The translations under genes were made by a program, and so were the position numbers. This document shows positions 9,599 through 18,248 of a stretch of 39,487 nt of DNA, in pieces (positions within the stretch are counted from its first letter, which is position 1; each line of letters starts with the position of its first letter). Source of the stretch: Candidatus Omnitrophota bacterium (lineage in GTDB: Bacteria; Omnitrophota; Gorgyraeia; Zapsychrales; Zapsychraceae); NCBI GenBank assembly GCA_029261065.1, contig JAJDCB010000012.1, positions 141,430 through 180,916 of the forward strand, given 5' to 3'. The notes under the pieces were generated by a model. It was given only the letters and a program-made list of their open reading frames with translations, searched no databases and was not told the DNA's origin.

Positions 9599-9946
9599 CT
9601 ATTCTGACAATTCCTTCGCCTTCTTTAACGCTTTTTTCTTGTTCCGAAAGTGGCTTTTACTTGAACTCTTTTTTTCTCCAGATAGAATTTCTGTGTAAAA
9701 TCCTTTAGGAGTTTTTGTTCCTTCTTTTCGTTTTACATGTTTCGCCTTAAAGGGTCGTTTTTTGTCATCAAATTTGCGCTGAGGCTTTGCGGGGTATTTG
9801 CTTTTAAAATCTCGTGGGGCTGTTTGTTTTACTAAAGAATCTATTTTTCGTTCCATGCAATCGAGTTGGTATTGCATCTTTTGAAGGATCGTATCCGTAT
9901 CAGTGGGCGAAGGTGCTTTTGTTTTAGGTTCGTCATTTTTGTTCAT
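9599..9946 (-). CDS. Highly basic hypothetical protein
   Basis: 115 aa; N-terminal short coiled-coil (ILQKMQYQLDCMERKIDSLVKQ), then a Lys/Arg-rich low-complexity tail. Confidence 0.6.
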   Translation of the reverse strand: MNKNDEPKTKAPSPTDTDTILQKMQYQLDCMERKIDSLVKQTAPRDFKSKYPAKPQRKFDDKKRPFKAKHVKRKEGTKTPKGFYTEILSGEKKSSSKSHFRNKKKALKKAKELSE

Positions 9947-10184
9947 GGGGTGTCCTTGTATTATAAAATTCTTTACCTCTATTCTTTACGATGAGGCCGT
10001 TTAGAAATTTTCGTAAGATTTGATTTTGACATTCGATATAGTTTTTGTGATCTTCTTTTCTAAATAAGGCAGAGAGTTGTGCTTTGGTGATGTCAAAGTC
10101 GGCAAGCTTTAGAATATCGATAATATCCGTATCTTTAAGCTTTAAGGCAACTCTTAATTTTTTTAATATATCGTTGTTTGTCAT
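9933..10184 (-). CDS. DUF1456 family protein (single repeat)
   Basis: NNDILKKLRVALKLKDTDIIDILKLADFDITKAQLSALFRKEDHKNYIECQNQILRKFLNGL matches the DUF1456/YehS repeat; only one repeat present. Confidence 0.85.
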   Translation of the reverse strand: MTNNDILKKLRVALKLKDTDIIDILKLADFDITKAQLSALFRKEDHKNYIECQNQILRKFLNGLIVKNRGKEFYNTRTPHEQK

Positions 10185-10328
10185 TGTATTAATAGCTTAA
10201 TCACTAGGGACGGGCCCTAGTTTACATAACTCCCCTAAACTCCTACCCCAGTGCAGCCCTGCTGACTACTAGTAAAAATCCGGTACAATAATGATAAATC
10301 AAGATTTTTGCTTAATCATGTTGATCGA

Positions 10329-10357
10329 ATTATACCTTTAAAGGGTGGGAAAAGCAA
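10329..10357 (-). promoter_or_regulatory. Sigma70-type promoter upstream of the DUF1456 gene
   Basis: Minus strand TTGCTT (10357-10352) - 17 nt - TATAAT (10334-10329). Confidence 0.5.
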
Positions 10358-10418
10358 GGTTGGGTGATTTATGATGGAAGTATATAAATCTAAAGATTTT
10401 ATGGAGAATTGACATCAT

Positions 10419-10886
10419 TTATTCAAAATAATCAGCATAAATCTCCAAATAATGTTTAACCCTCTCGGCCACTTTTATATCTCCTGTTTCGTAAAGATCG
10501 GCTACAGCGGGGATATATCCAGACAAAAGAAATACATGCAACTGATCATGGGCTTCTCCTTCCATCGTGCATCCTGTTACCAATTCATTAATGCCATTTT
10601 GTAAGTATTCTCCGGCTTCTATTAATTCTGGTTTACTCAAAGATGTGATATCCATATTCAGAAAATAGGCTGACATTTGAGCTAGATTCACACGGGTATG
10701 CTCATCCATTTCCCACTTATTACCATGATTGAGATGAAGTTTTCCAAGTCCATCTTCATGGTTATCCGAAATGGAATGACGAGAATGATCTTCTTGATGA
10801 TGGTGATCTTCAAAACTATTTCCCCTTATTGGCATGAAGAGCATTATGAGAAGAAGTACAGTTATTATTTTTGTCGTATATTTCAT
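10419..10886 (-). CDS. Secreted His-rich protein, possible metal-binding
   Basis: Signal peptide, EDHHHQEDHSRHSISDNHEDGLGKLHLNH segment, then CTMEGEAHDQLHVFL motif. Confidence 0.65.
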   Translation of the reverse strand: MKYTTKIITVLLLIMLFMPIRGNSFEDHHHQEDHSRHSISDNHEDGLGKLHLNHGNKWEMDEHTRVNLAQMSAYFLNMDITSLSKPELIEAGEYLQNGINELVTGCTMEGEAHDQLHVFLLSGYIPAVADLYETGDIKVAERVKHYLEIYADYFE

Positions 10887-10901
10887 ATTTAAACCACCTT
10901 T

Positions 10902-11360
10902 TTATTCAATTTTTAAATAATTCAATAATATTTTTGCTTGTTCTTGCATGCTTTTAAACAGCATGTGTCCCATCGAAAATTGATCTGATTCGAGTTGATC
11001 AGCACGTGCATCCATTTTTTGAGCATTCTCAATCTGACTTTTTTCGATAATTTCTCCCCAAGCTTTGCTTAAGGCATTTCGTTCTGCATTAAAGTTTGGA
11101 TGCTCTTCTTTGCACTGGGCGAAGTTATGGAAAGCATCACTTTGTGATGATATCCATTCTGTTACATCTCCAGTGATTGTTACCGCCTCTTCCATTTTTA
11201 AATTAGCAAGAATGCGATAGTGGTCTATTAAATGTTCGATCTGCAATTCATGGCAGGGATCATCAGATTTGGGAAGATCGTTTTGAAGTTGTTTGTATTC
11301 AGCAAAAACGTTTGTGGTTAAAGTTGCAATACTTAAAAATATGAGAAAGCATTTTTTCAT
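10902..11360 (-). CDS. Secreted hypothetical protein
   Basis: Signal peptide MKKCFLIFLSIATLTTNVFA; helical 130-aa mature region; 15 nt upstream of the His-rich gene. Confidence 0.6.
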   Translation of the reverse strand: MKKCFLIFLSIATLTTNVFAEYKQLQNDLPKSDDPCHELQIEHLIDHYRILANLKMEEAVTITGDVTEWISSQSDAFHNFAQCKEEHPNFNAERNALSKAWGEIIEKSQIENAQKMDARADQLESDQFSMGHMLFKSMQEQAKILLNYLKIE

Positions 11361-11403
11361 CTTTTCTCCAGAGTTTTTGTAGAAGCATCGATTGTAGACT
11401 TTT

Positions 11404-11766
11404 TTATACTACATGTTCTTCAACAAAAAAGGCCGTTGATTTTGAATGATCAATGAATTTATTTTCATCTTCTAGAAGCGCTCCACCTAATTTTTGCCCT
11501 TCTTCAGAACTCATGGCGTCCATAAATACCTCTACTGACTCAAAATAGACTTCAGCGACACCATCATATTCAGGTTGCATGCCTCTTGAGTCGATAAGAC
11601 CCTGATTAACGGGCGTATTCATTGTGTGACTTTGCACATACTTTATGGCTTTATGGAGTTCTGCAAATTTCATAAAATAAGGGCCATGACTATTACGCCA
11701 ATAGTCTTGAAATTCTTCTCTAGACATTTTTGGATTTCGTGTGCAGCACATGACAAATTTTACCAT
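11404..11766 (-). CDS. EthD domain protein
   Basis: MVKFVMCCTRNPKMSREEFQDYWRNSHGPYFMKFAE and the D-GVAEVYFESVEVF pattern. Confidence 0.85.
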   Translation of the reverse strand: MVKFVMCCTRNPKMSREEFQDYWRNSHGPYFMKFAELHKAIKYVQSHTMNTPVNQGLIDSRGMQPEYDGVAEVYFESVEVFMDAMSSEEGQKLGGALLEDENKFIDHSKSTAFFVEEHVV

Positions 11767-11822
11767 TTGAATGTTCTCCTCGATATTAACCGGTTTTCAT
11801 GTTGATTTTGATAATTACCTTT

Positions 11823-12569
11823 TTAAAGGTCAATTTCACCAACGACTTCCCTAGCATTAATAAAGCTTTTTAAGTCTAAACTATTTTTATCAGGATAATT
11901 AGTGAATAACTCTTCATCTTCTCTTTTTATCCGTTTTAAAGTAGTTTTGTATTGATCAATGTGACTTTGATAGTTTTTATCCTTATGTTTTTCAAGGGTG
12001 CGTATCGTTTTCTCGATATATTCGCTAGATTTTTTATAGTAATAATGGGCTTTTTCTTTATGACCACGATTTGTTTCTTCACTTGCCATTGTCATATAAG
12101 TTTTTATGAGCATAGATTGTGCAGGATAATATTCTGTATTTATACTCAAGACCTGCTCTAACCAATGGACCATTTGTTTGTTATCTCCTAACATTCCATA
12201 AAAATATATTAGGTCCATATAGGCATTCAAATCTTTAGGATTACGCTCGATAGCCTTTTTATATAAATTATTTACATTTTGATTGGCCGCAAATTTTTTA
12301 TCCGTTTGATTTAATTGACCATAAATCATACCTAATAAAGAATAATATTTTGCCTTATTTGGATCAAAATCGATAGCTTGCTTAATCTGATCAAGAGCAA
12401 GATCAAAATCTTCAATTAAATAATAATTTTTGCTCTTTTGAAAATATTTTTCACTTTCTTTTATCTCAGCCCAGGTATTATTAACTAGCAAAATTATTGC
12501 GCTAAGTAATAAAACAGTCCTAAATTTTTTTGTTTTATTTAATTTATGTGATAAATAGATGGTAAACAT
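11823..12569 (-). CDS. TPR-repeat protein
   Basis: Tandem TPR-like units (YYLIEDFDLALDQIKQAIDFDPNKAKYYSLLGMIYGQL; NLYKKAIERNPKDLNAYMDLIYFYGML). Confidence 0.8.
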   Translation of the reverse strand: MFTIYLSHKLNKTKKFRTVLLLSAIILLVNNTWAEIKESEKYFQKSKNYYLIEDFDLALDQIKQAIDFDPNKAKYYSLLGMIYGQLNQTDKKFAANQNVNNLYKKAIERNPKDLNAYMDLIYFYGMLGDNKQMVHWLEQVLSINTEYYPAQSMLIKTYMTMASEETNRGHKEKAHYYYKKSSEYIEKTIRTLEKHKDKNYQSHIDQYKTTLKRIKREDEELFTNYPDKNSLDLKSFINAREVVGEIDL

Positions 12570-12622
12570 GAAATTTTGTATTATTAAGAATTAATAGAAT
12601 TAGAAGTCGATAACTCGCTATA

Positions 12623-13354
12623 TTAATCATTACTATTATGATCTAACCCCAAAAGCGGCTGATCTATTTCTTTATATAATTTACTATCCTTCGATACATC
12701 ATCCGATGATTCAATGTTGGATTCAGAGCGTGGTAGCTTCATATTATTTTCAGGTATGAGATTAGGGATAATGTAACTTAAAATAAGGAGAATGATTAAT
12801 ATCCAACGAATTTTTTTATAGTTTCCTATACGTTCCTCAATGGGTTGTCGAACGACTACTGTGCCAGCTATGAGGTCATGAATGGCTCTTCTTTTAGAGT
12901 TAAAAAGCATAGTAATCATTTCAAGAAACATCCAAATCATCATGAGGCCCATATTCCACCAGAGAAACTGCATGTCCTCGCCATAACCTCGATTGGCGAT
13001 TTCACCGATAAATAAATTTTTGGATACAATAAATAGAGATAGGGGTGTAATTACAACGGAGACGATATTTCGAAGTATGGCTTGTTGAAAACTTAATTTC
13101 TTACCGTGATGATCAAGGACTATAACTCCAGTGGCCATTTTCCCTGGCGTTTGTCCAAAATAGTAAAGAAAACCAATGGAAAATGATAAAGAAATAGCTG
13201 TATAAATTAAAAGCCATAGAAAAAGAATGATTGGAATAGAAGTCGTATTCCACAAAATTTTATCCAACCAAATTAAGGGTGCTAAGGCTGCCCCATCAAG
13301 GAAAGCAGCGCCTAATCTAGGCCAAAATGTTTTATATTTTTGTTCAACGGGCAT
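12623..13354 (-). CDS. RDD family membrane protein
   Basis: FWPRLGAAFLDGAALAPL, GQTPGKMATGVIVLDHHGKKLSFQQAILRN, RRAIHDLIAGTVVV. Confidence 0.88.
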   Translation of the reverse strand: MPVEQKYKTFWPRLGAAFLDGAALAPLIWLDKILWNTTSIPIILFLWLLIYTAISLSFSIGFLYYFGQTPGKMATGVIVLDHHGKKLSFQQAILRNIVSVVITPLSLFIVSKNLFIGEIANRGYGEDMQFLWWNMGLMMIWMFLEMITMLFNSKRRAIHDLIAGTVVVRQPIEERIGNYKKIRWILIILLILSYIIPNLIPENNMKLPRSESNIESSDDVSKDSKLYKEIDQPLLGLDHNSND

Positions 13355-13401
13355 TGATCTTCTCCAAAATTTTTTATTAATTTATATTATGAGTTCCAGG
13401 A

Positions 13402-13430
13402 ATTATACCCCGAAAGTTGCGGGTTGGCAA
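13402..13430 (-). promoter_or_regulatory. Sigma70-type promoter upstream of the RDD gene
   Basis: Minus strand TTGCCA (13430-13425) - 17 nt - TATAAT (13407-13402), about 50 nt from the ATG. Confidence 0.6.
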
Positions 13431-13445
13431 GGCAGGGCTAGATTG

Positions 13446-13775
13446 CTATTTTGTAGAATTTATGGGGGTTCTGGGCTGCCATTGAAATTGAGCTAACGAA
13501 ATGCGTATATTACTTTCAAAGATAACTCCCTCTTCTTCTAATAAACTTTTCTGATGATCCTCGCACCCCATCTCCCATCGTTTGCTTATTTCTCCTTTAG
13601 CGTTGATGACACGATGCCAAGGGGTAGAATTTTCTTCATGCAAAATTCTTAAGGCATAACCAATACGGCGGGGTTGTCCAATGCCAGCTAAACGCGCAAT
13701 TTGTCCGTAAGTCGCCACGCGTCCTTTGGGGATTTGTTCGATAATGGTGTAGATGTGTTTGTAAATGGGGTCCAT
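13446..13775 (-). CDS. Alkyltransferase-like (ATL) DNA repair protein, MGMT fold without the acceptor Cys
   Basis: IPKGRVATYGQIARLAG, PRRIGYALR, PWHRVINAKGEIS; the PCHR acceptor motif reads PWHR (codon TGG). Confidence 0.9.
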   Translation of the reverse strand: MDPIYKHIYTIIEQIPKGRVATYGQIARLAGIGQPRRIGYALRILHEENSTPWHRVINAKGEISKRWEMGCEDHQKSLLEEEGVIFESNIRISLAQFQWQPRTPINSTK

Positions 13776-13821
13776 AATGTGTGTTTTTATATGCTGCGCG
13801 TTTTTTTAGAGTGCGTGCATT

Positions 13822-14310
13822 TTAGTAATGATTACGTAGCGCTAAGGTGAATAATGCTGATCCCAATAAACAGGCAATCCCACGGACATGGTTCCAGGAA
13901 GTCCAGTGTTTCAAGTAATTAGACCATAAATGAGCGGCTTCAATACTTTCAGGTTTAGCAGCATCCAATGTTTCGTTCATGGGCACATTAAAAATGATTG
14001 TTACTAGAATCGAACCAATTAAGTAGAACACGCAACCACCAAGTAAATAAATGGCGCCGGGTAGCTGCCATCTCCATATCGAGGATACGGCTAAAATCAA
14101 AGAAGTGACGGCTGTGCCAAAAAATACTACAAAAAATAGAGGATTCAATATGACTCTATTGATATGTTGCATGGCCATTATACCCTGATCTGGCTTTAGT
14201 CGGCTTAAGGAGCCCATTATTGTATTTGAGAAAATAAAATACAATCCAGCATTAAGTCCACATCCTAGAGCGGAGAAAAAACATAATCCAAATAAGATTT
14301 TCTCAAGCAT
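13822..14310 (-). CDS. DUF1772 (anthrone oxygenase-like) membrane protein
   Basis: Four TM segments; MQHINRVILNPLFFVVFFGTAV, NVPMNETLDAAKPES...LWSNYLKHWTSWNHVRG. Confidence 0.85.
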   Translation of the reverse strand: MLEKILFGLCFFSALGCGLNAGLYFIFSNTIMGSLSRLKPDQGIMAMQHINRVILNPLFFVVFFGTAVTSLILAVSSIWRWQLPGAIYLLGGCVFYLIGSILVTIIFNVPMNETLDAAKPESIEAAHLWSNYLKHWTSWNHVRGIACLLGSALFTLALRNHY

Positions 14311-14373
14311 ACCGTAACCTCATTATTCAATCGTGTCTTTTGTTAATAATTGAGTTGTATTTATTATCCTATT

Positions 14374-14874
14374 TTATTGAATAGGAATGCCACCAGGCAA
14401 TCGAATCACGCCATCCTCACCAACGGGATCCCAGCCCGTTTTGATGGAACACCTCTCTCCCCATTTTAATATTTTGTTTTCAATCAACTCAACTGTAATC
14501 TTACAGCCATCTTTTGAATCAAATTGTGTTGTTACTAATTTTTTTGGATCATCCAGCTTGATTAATTTTGTATAGACTTCATCAGATACTTGACCCGTAA
14601 CTTTAAAATTATGGGCCTCTTCAAATAATTTAATGGCACCCATTGTTTGATCATCCAATTCTTCATTAATGGGACCTGTTTTATAACCTCTAGCTTTTAG
14701 AAGAATTTTGACATCTCGTATGGCTCGCGGTTTACCATCAAAAGCTTTGCCAATAAATGTCTTAGGGGCATCCTTTTCATCTTCAGCCCATGTAGAGCCA
14801 GCCATGATAAAAATAGAAATTATTACAGTTAAACAAAATATAAAATGTTTTTTTATGATGTTTCTTTGTAACAT
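14374..14874 (-). CDS. Secreted peptidoglycan-binding domain protein
   Basis: Signal peptide; RDVKILLKARGYKTGPINEELDDQTMGAIKLFEEAHNFKVTGQVSDEVYTKL matches the PG_binding_1 pattern. Confidence 0.8.
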   Translation of the reverse strand: MLQRNIIKKHFIFCLTVIISIFIMAGSTWAEDEKDAPKTFIGKAFDGKPRAIRDVKILLKARGYKTGPINEELDDQTMGAIKLFEEAHNFKVTGQVSDEVYTKLIKLDDPKKLVTTQFDSKDGCKITVELIENKILKWGERCSIKTGWDPVGEDGVIRLPGGIPIQ

Positions 14875-14883
14875 ACCATCTCC

Positions 14884-15150
14884 TTATTTTGTGATCACCA
14901 ATGGATCGTCTTTAAACTGCATAATGGAGATAACATTTTTTGGATTTACATAGACAGTTGGAATTAATGAATTATCCCATTGTTCCCATTTAAAGACTTC
15001 GCCATTATCTTTATACAATAGATCATCAAGTCGAATCATTTCATTTGATTCAACCCTTTTTGCAAGCGACTCAAAAGATTCATCTGAAGCGCCGACATAC
15101 GTATAACCTTCTTTGGTACCATCATCAACACTAATTTTATACCAATTCAT
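14884..15150 (-). CDS. Hypothetical protein
   Basis: 88-aa ORF starting MNWYKISVDDGTKEGYTYVGASDESFESLAKRV; colinear with neighbours. Confidence 0.55.
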   Translation of the reverse strand: MNWYKISVDDGTKEGYTYVGASDESFESLAKRVESNEMIRLDDLLYKDNGEVFKWEQWDNSLIPTVYVNPKNVISIMQFKDDPLVITK

Positions 15151-15192
15151 TTGTTTTTCTCCTCAACTTTTTTAGTGTTTTGTGATGTCTGC

Positions 15193-15459
15193 TTAAATTC
15201 CAATCCTGACTAAAATCGCGATGATATCCTCTATGGTTCTACTAATTAAGGGATGGCTCACCTCAAAATGAGCTGTTTTTTCTTCTAGTTTTTGGATCAG
15301 TTGACTGTTTTGATCTTTGTTGTCTGGTTCTTTAAGTTTTTGTTCAATAGATGTGACTAGCTTCTCAAGCATTTCTCTAGATTTTAAATCATTTTGATCA
15401 ATATTTTTAAGTTCTTCGGTGAGCTTATGGAGAGCTTCTTCTAATTCTTTCTGAGGCAT
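15193..15459 (-). CDS. DUF4404 family protein
   Basis: Short amphipathic-helical protein ending FEVSHPLISRTIEDIIAILVRIGI, as in DUF4404. Confidence 0.75.
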   Translation of the reverse strand: MPQKELEEALHKLTEELKNIDQNDLKSREMLEKLVTSIEQKLKEPDNKDQNSQLIQKLEEKTAHFEVSHPLISRTIEDIIAILVRIGI

Positions 15460-15540
15460 GTTTTTTCCTTTTTTATTTTACTATTTGTAGAATGATGGTA
15501 TTTTACAGTTATTACGTGGGAAATGCAAGATGGGCTTACA

Positions 15541-15876
15541 TTAGAGTTCTTTTGAGAAATGTAACGCTAGCCAGAGAGTTTCATTGTTTTTATCGGTCCA
15601 CTCAACACGATGTTTAACATGGGCGGGGATGAGAACGTAGTCACCAGGGTTTAATGTGATGATGTTTTTTTCTCCTTGAATAAGAATCCCTGCACTCCCC
15701 TTTAGGAGTAACACCCATTCATCTTGTTTTTGATCTAACCAGCAGCCCTCATCTGTGGCATGACCTTTTGAGATAATTCGTTCGAGTTTAAAATTTTTGC
15801 CGGAGAGAATCTTTTCGAATAGTTCTTCAGGTAAGGTTTTGGGCAATTGTGAATAGATATTTTGGGGTTTCATCAT
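15541..15876 (-). CDS. Cupin domain protein
   Basis: DEWVLLLKGSAGILIQGEKNIITLNPGDYVLIPAHVKHRVEWTDKNNETLWLALHF. Confidence 0.88.
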   Translation of the reverse strand: MMKPQNIYSQLPKTLPEELFEKILSGKNFKLERIISKGHATDEGCWLDQKQDEWVLLLKGSAGILIQGEKNIITLNPGDYVLIPAHVKHRVEWTDKNNETLWLALHFSKEL

Positions 15877-15899
15877 AAAGGTGTTAATGAGTTAGTTTT

Positions 15900-16550
15900 T
15901 TAATTATTTGAAAGCGGTTTATAGGTTTTGTCACATAAGGTTGCGATTTTCTGCATTATTTGATCAGATGTTTGACTAAGTAATTCTTTAGGAATGAATT
16001 TTTCAGTGTATTTATCAAATTGCAATGCTTCTCCAAACTTGATTCTTGTTGAATTTTTAAAGGAAAATAAAATATCTTTGAATAACCGAAATCCACGATG
16101 AGCACCGGGCCCTTGTGAAATTCCAGCGGGTATGATGGGGTACCCTGTCCAAAGCGCCAGGCGAGCTGTTCCAGAGCGAGGTTTTAGAAGATATGATTTA
16201 TCGTTTAATTGGGCCTCAGGATAGATACCGATAATGGCGCCCTCGTTTAAAGCATCTAAAGCGATGTCTAGACTCTCCCCTTTTTTTTTGTGATCAATAA
16301 GAATAGCGGACAAACGATCTGCCCCCCATTGCCCGATGATTCGCCAAAGTATGATATTTTTACGTGAAAGAAATTTAACCTTAAGGTTTGAGTGATGGTG
16401 GATGATGGATGAAAGGATGAAAGAATCAAGGTGATTATTATGATTCGCCGCAATAATAAATCCACCCGTTTTAGGAATATTATCGAGGCCGGAACTTTCT
16501 TTAATATATGATTGTAGAATTTTTTGGATGACAGTTGGGAACATGGGCAA
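15900..16550 (-). CDS. 1-acyl-sn-glycerol-3-phosphate acyltransferase family (PlsC-like)
   Basis: GGFIIAANHNNHLDSFIL (NHxxxxD) and IGIYPEAQLN (PEG-like) motifs. Confidence 0.85.
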   Translation of the reverse strand: MPMFPTVIQKILQSYIKESSGLDNIPKTGGFIIAANHNNHLDSFILSSIIHHHSNLKVKFLSRKNIILWRIIGQWGADRLSAILIDHKKKGESLDIALDALNEGAIIGIYPEAQLNDKSYLLKPRSGTARLALWTGYPIIPAGISQGPGAHRGFRLFKDILFSFKNSTRIKFGEALQFDKYTEKFIPKELLSQTSDQIMQKIATLCDKTYKPLSNN

Positions 16551-16574
16551 ATTTTTACCTATACCTTAATAGTT

Positions 16575-17690
16575 TTATGAAAGCAGTAAGTAAGATAATC
16601 CACTACACACAGCCGCAATGGGTAGTGTTAAAACCCATGATAATATGATTTTAGAAATAACGCTAGAATTTCCTTTTCCAGTTATCAGGCCAATCCCAAA
16701 GATAGAACCACATGAGGCATGTGTCGTTGAGACAGGTAATCCCCAACGGCTGGCAAAGATGACGAGAAATCCGGTAACTAAATTTGCTGTAAAGCCTTGT
16801 CCGTGATTCATCGTTGTGATGCGATAGCTCATGGTCTCCGCTACTTTGCGCGCATTGATCAATCCGCCAATAGCCATTGCGATTCCAACAATAAGCATGC
16901 TTTGTGGGATGGCGAGTATTTTGACAGCTAAGAGTAAAGCTACAATTTTAGGGGTATCATTTAAACCACGTGCGAAACTGACCAACCCAGCGCTCATAAA
17001 ATGAAAAAAATCTAACAGCTTTTGAGAATTAATACCTAAAAAACTTCCTACATAACGTTGTTGGCAATCTTTTTCTTTAGCAATTGATATTTCAGGTGTT
17101 TTAAGGGTGCTTATACTAAAAGTACCTAGGGATTCTGTTACAGGAACAACCCTTTCCTTCTCTCCAACACAAAGACAATATTCACGACCAATCCCTAGTT
17201 TTACACGACTCATTCTAAAAAAAGCATACAGTGAGCCACTTAACACGACAGCAATAAAAGGACTGGCGATTAGTGGCAAAAAGAATTTTTGGCCTAAAAT
17301 TACGAGATTAATTTGAGAGCCAACGGCCATAAACCCTGCGCCAACTAATGATCCCGTAATGGCATGCGTTGTTGAAATAGGAAAACCAATGAAGGTCGCT
17401 AGAATAACAGTTATAGCAGCTCCAAAACCAACCGCTGCTAAGAATTCTGGTGAGCCAGCAACAAGGTCAGGAACTAATCCTTTACCAGAAAATTGTTTGA
17501 GGAGTTTTTCGGCGAGAAAAATGGAACATATTGAACCAGCAAAAGTGGTTAATGTGGCCCATCCAATAGCTTTTTTATAATTGGTTGTCTTACTACCAAA
17601 TAGCGTGGCAACACCCTTAAAATTATCGTTGGCGCCATTGGAATAAGCCAAAAAGCAGGTTGTAAAAATTAATATAAGTAAAATGTTCAT
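16575..17690 (-). CDS. Inorganic phosphate transporter, PiT family
   Basis: YSNGANDNFKGVATLFGSKTTNYKKAI, GFPISTTHAITGSLVGAG, ARGLNDTPKIVALLL, WGLPVSTTHASCGSIFGIGL. Confidence 0.93.
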   Translation of the reverse strand: MNILLILIFTTCFLAYSNGANDNFKGVATLFGSKTTNYKKAIGWATLTTFAGSICSIFLAEKLLKQFSGKGLVPDLVAGSPEFLAAVGFGAAITVILATFIGFPISTTHAITGSLVGAGFMAVGSQINLVILGQKFFLPLIASPFIAVVLSGSLYAFFRMSRVKLGIGREYCLCVGEKERVVPVTESLGTFSISTLKTPEISIAKEKDCQQRYVGSFLGINSQKLLDFFHFMSAGLVSFARGLNDTPKIVALLLAVKILAIPQSMLIVGIAMAIGGLINARKVAETMSYRITTMNHGQGFTANLVTGFLVIFASRWGLPVSTTHASCGSIFGIGLITGKGNSSVISKIILSWVLTLPIAAVCSGLSYLLLS

Positions 17691-17737
17691 GAGGCTCTCT
17701 TATCTTCAAAACAACGTGTTTAAGTAAAATATTCGTT

Positions 17738-18172
17738 TTAAGATTTTTTGTTTATATTTTCAACTAATGCCCCAAATAAAGCCATATAAATGTTATGACA
17801 AAATTCAACGGCCTCATCAGAGTTTGATTCCCAGGAAGATGACCATTCTAGGAAGGTGCTGTCATCTGTGGTCACAGGTGTGAGCTTGATACAACCAACA
17901 TAATTTTGGACATCATCTTTAGAAACCGGTGATGGCCCATCATCTAAAGAATAACGAATGGTATAGTTTTCTTTATTATGTTCAAGCAATGTTTCATGAA
18001 AGGCCTCATTGAGAATCCGCTTGGCGCCTACCTCTGCGCCACTTTTTCCACCTACGATTTCACATTTTGAAATGACGTCAGGAGCATAATCAAAATTATG
18101 AAAATTATTTACAGCATTCCAAACGTGATCAATGGGGGCTTGAAGGCAAATGGATTGATATGTTTTTTTCAT
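17738..18172 (-). CDS. SRPBCC (polyketide cyclase/START-like) family protein
   Basis: APIDHVWNAVNNFHNFDYAPDVISKCEIVGGKSGAEVGAKRIL...LTPVTTDDSTFLEWSSSWES. Confidence 0.8.
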   Translation of the reverse strand: MKKTYQSICLQAPIDHVWNAVNNFHNFDYAPDVISKCEIVGGKSGAEVGAKRILNEAFHETLLEHNKENYTIRYSLDDGPSPVSKDDVQNYVGCIKLTPVTTDDSTFLEWSSSWESNSDEAVEFCHNIYMALFGALVENINKKS

Positions 18173-18248
18173 TGATAAGTTCTCCTAGCTATAGGGTTGA
18201 ATTGCAACTTTTGTCTGCACATAATTTATTTGAAAATGATTTGAGTCA

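Noticed and set aside
9520-10260. Shared word taccccagtg near 9528 and 10247 as a dispersed repeat
   Set aside because: Only about 10 nt is shared, and one copy overlaps a GGGGTATAA promoter-like string; not enough for a repeat call.
16268-16465. 65-aa minus ORF inside the PlsC-like gene
   Set aside because: Alternative frame of a well-supported acyltransferase.
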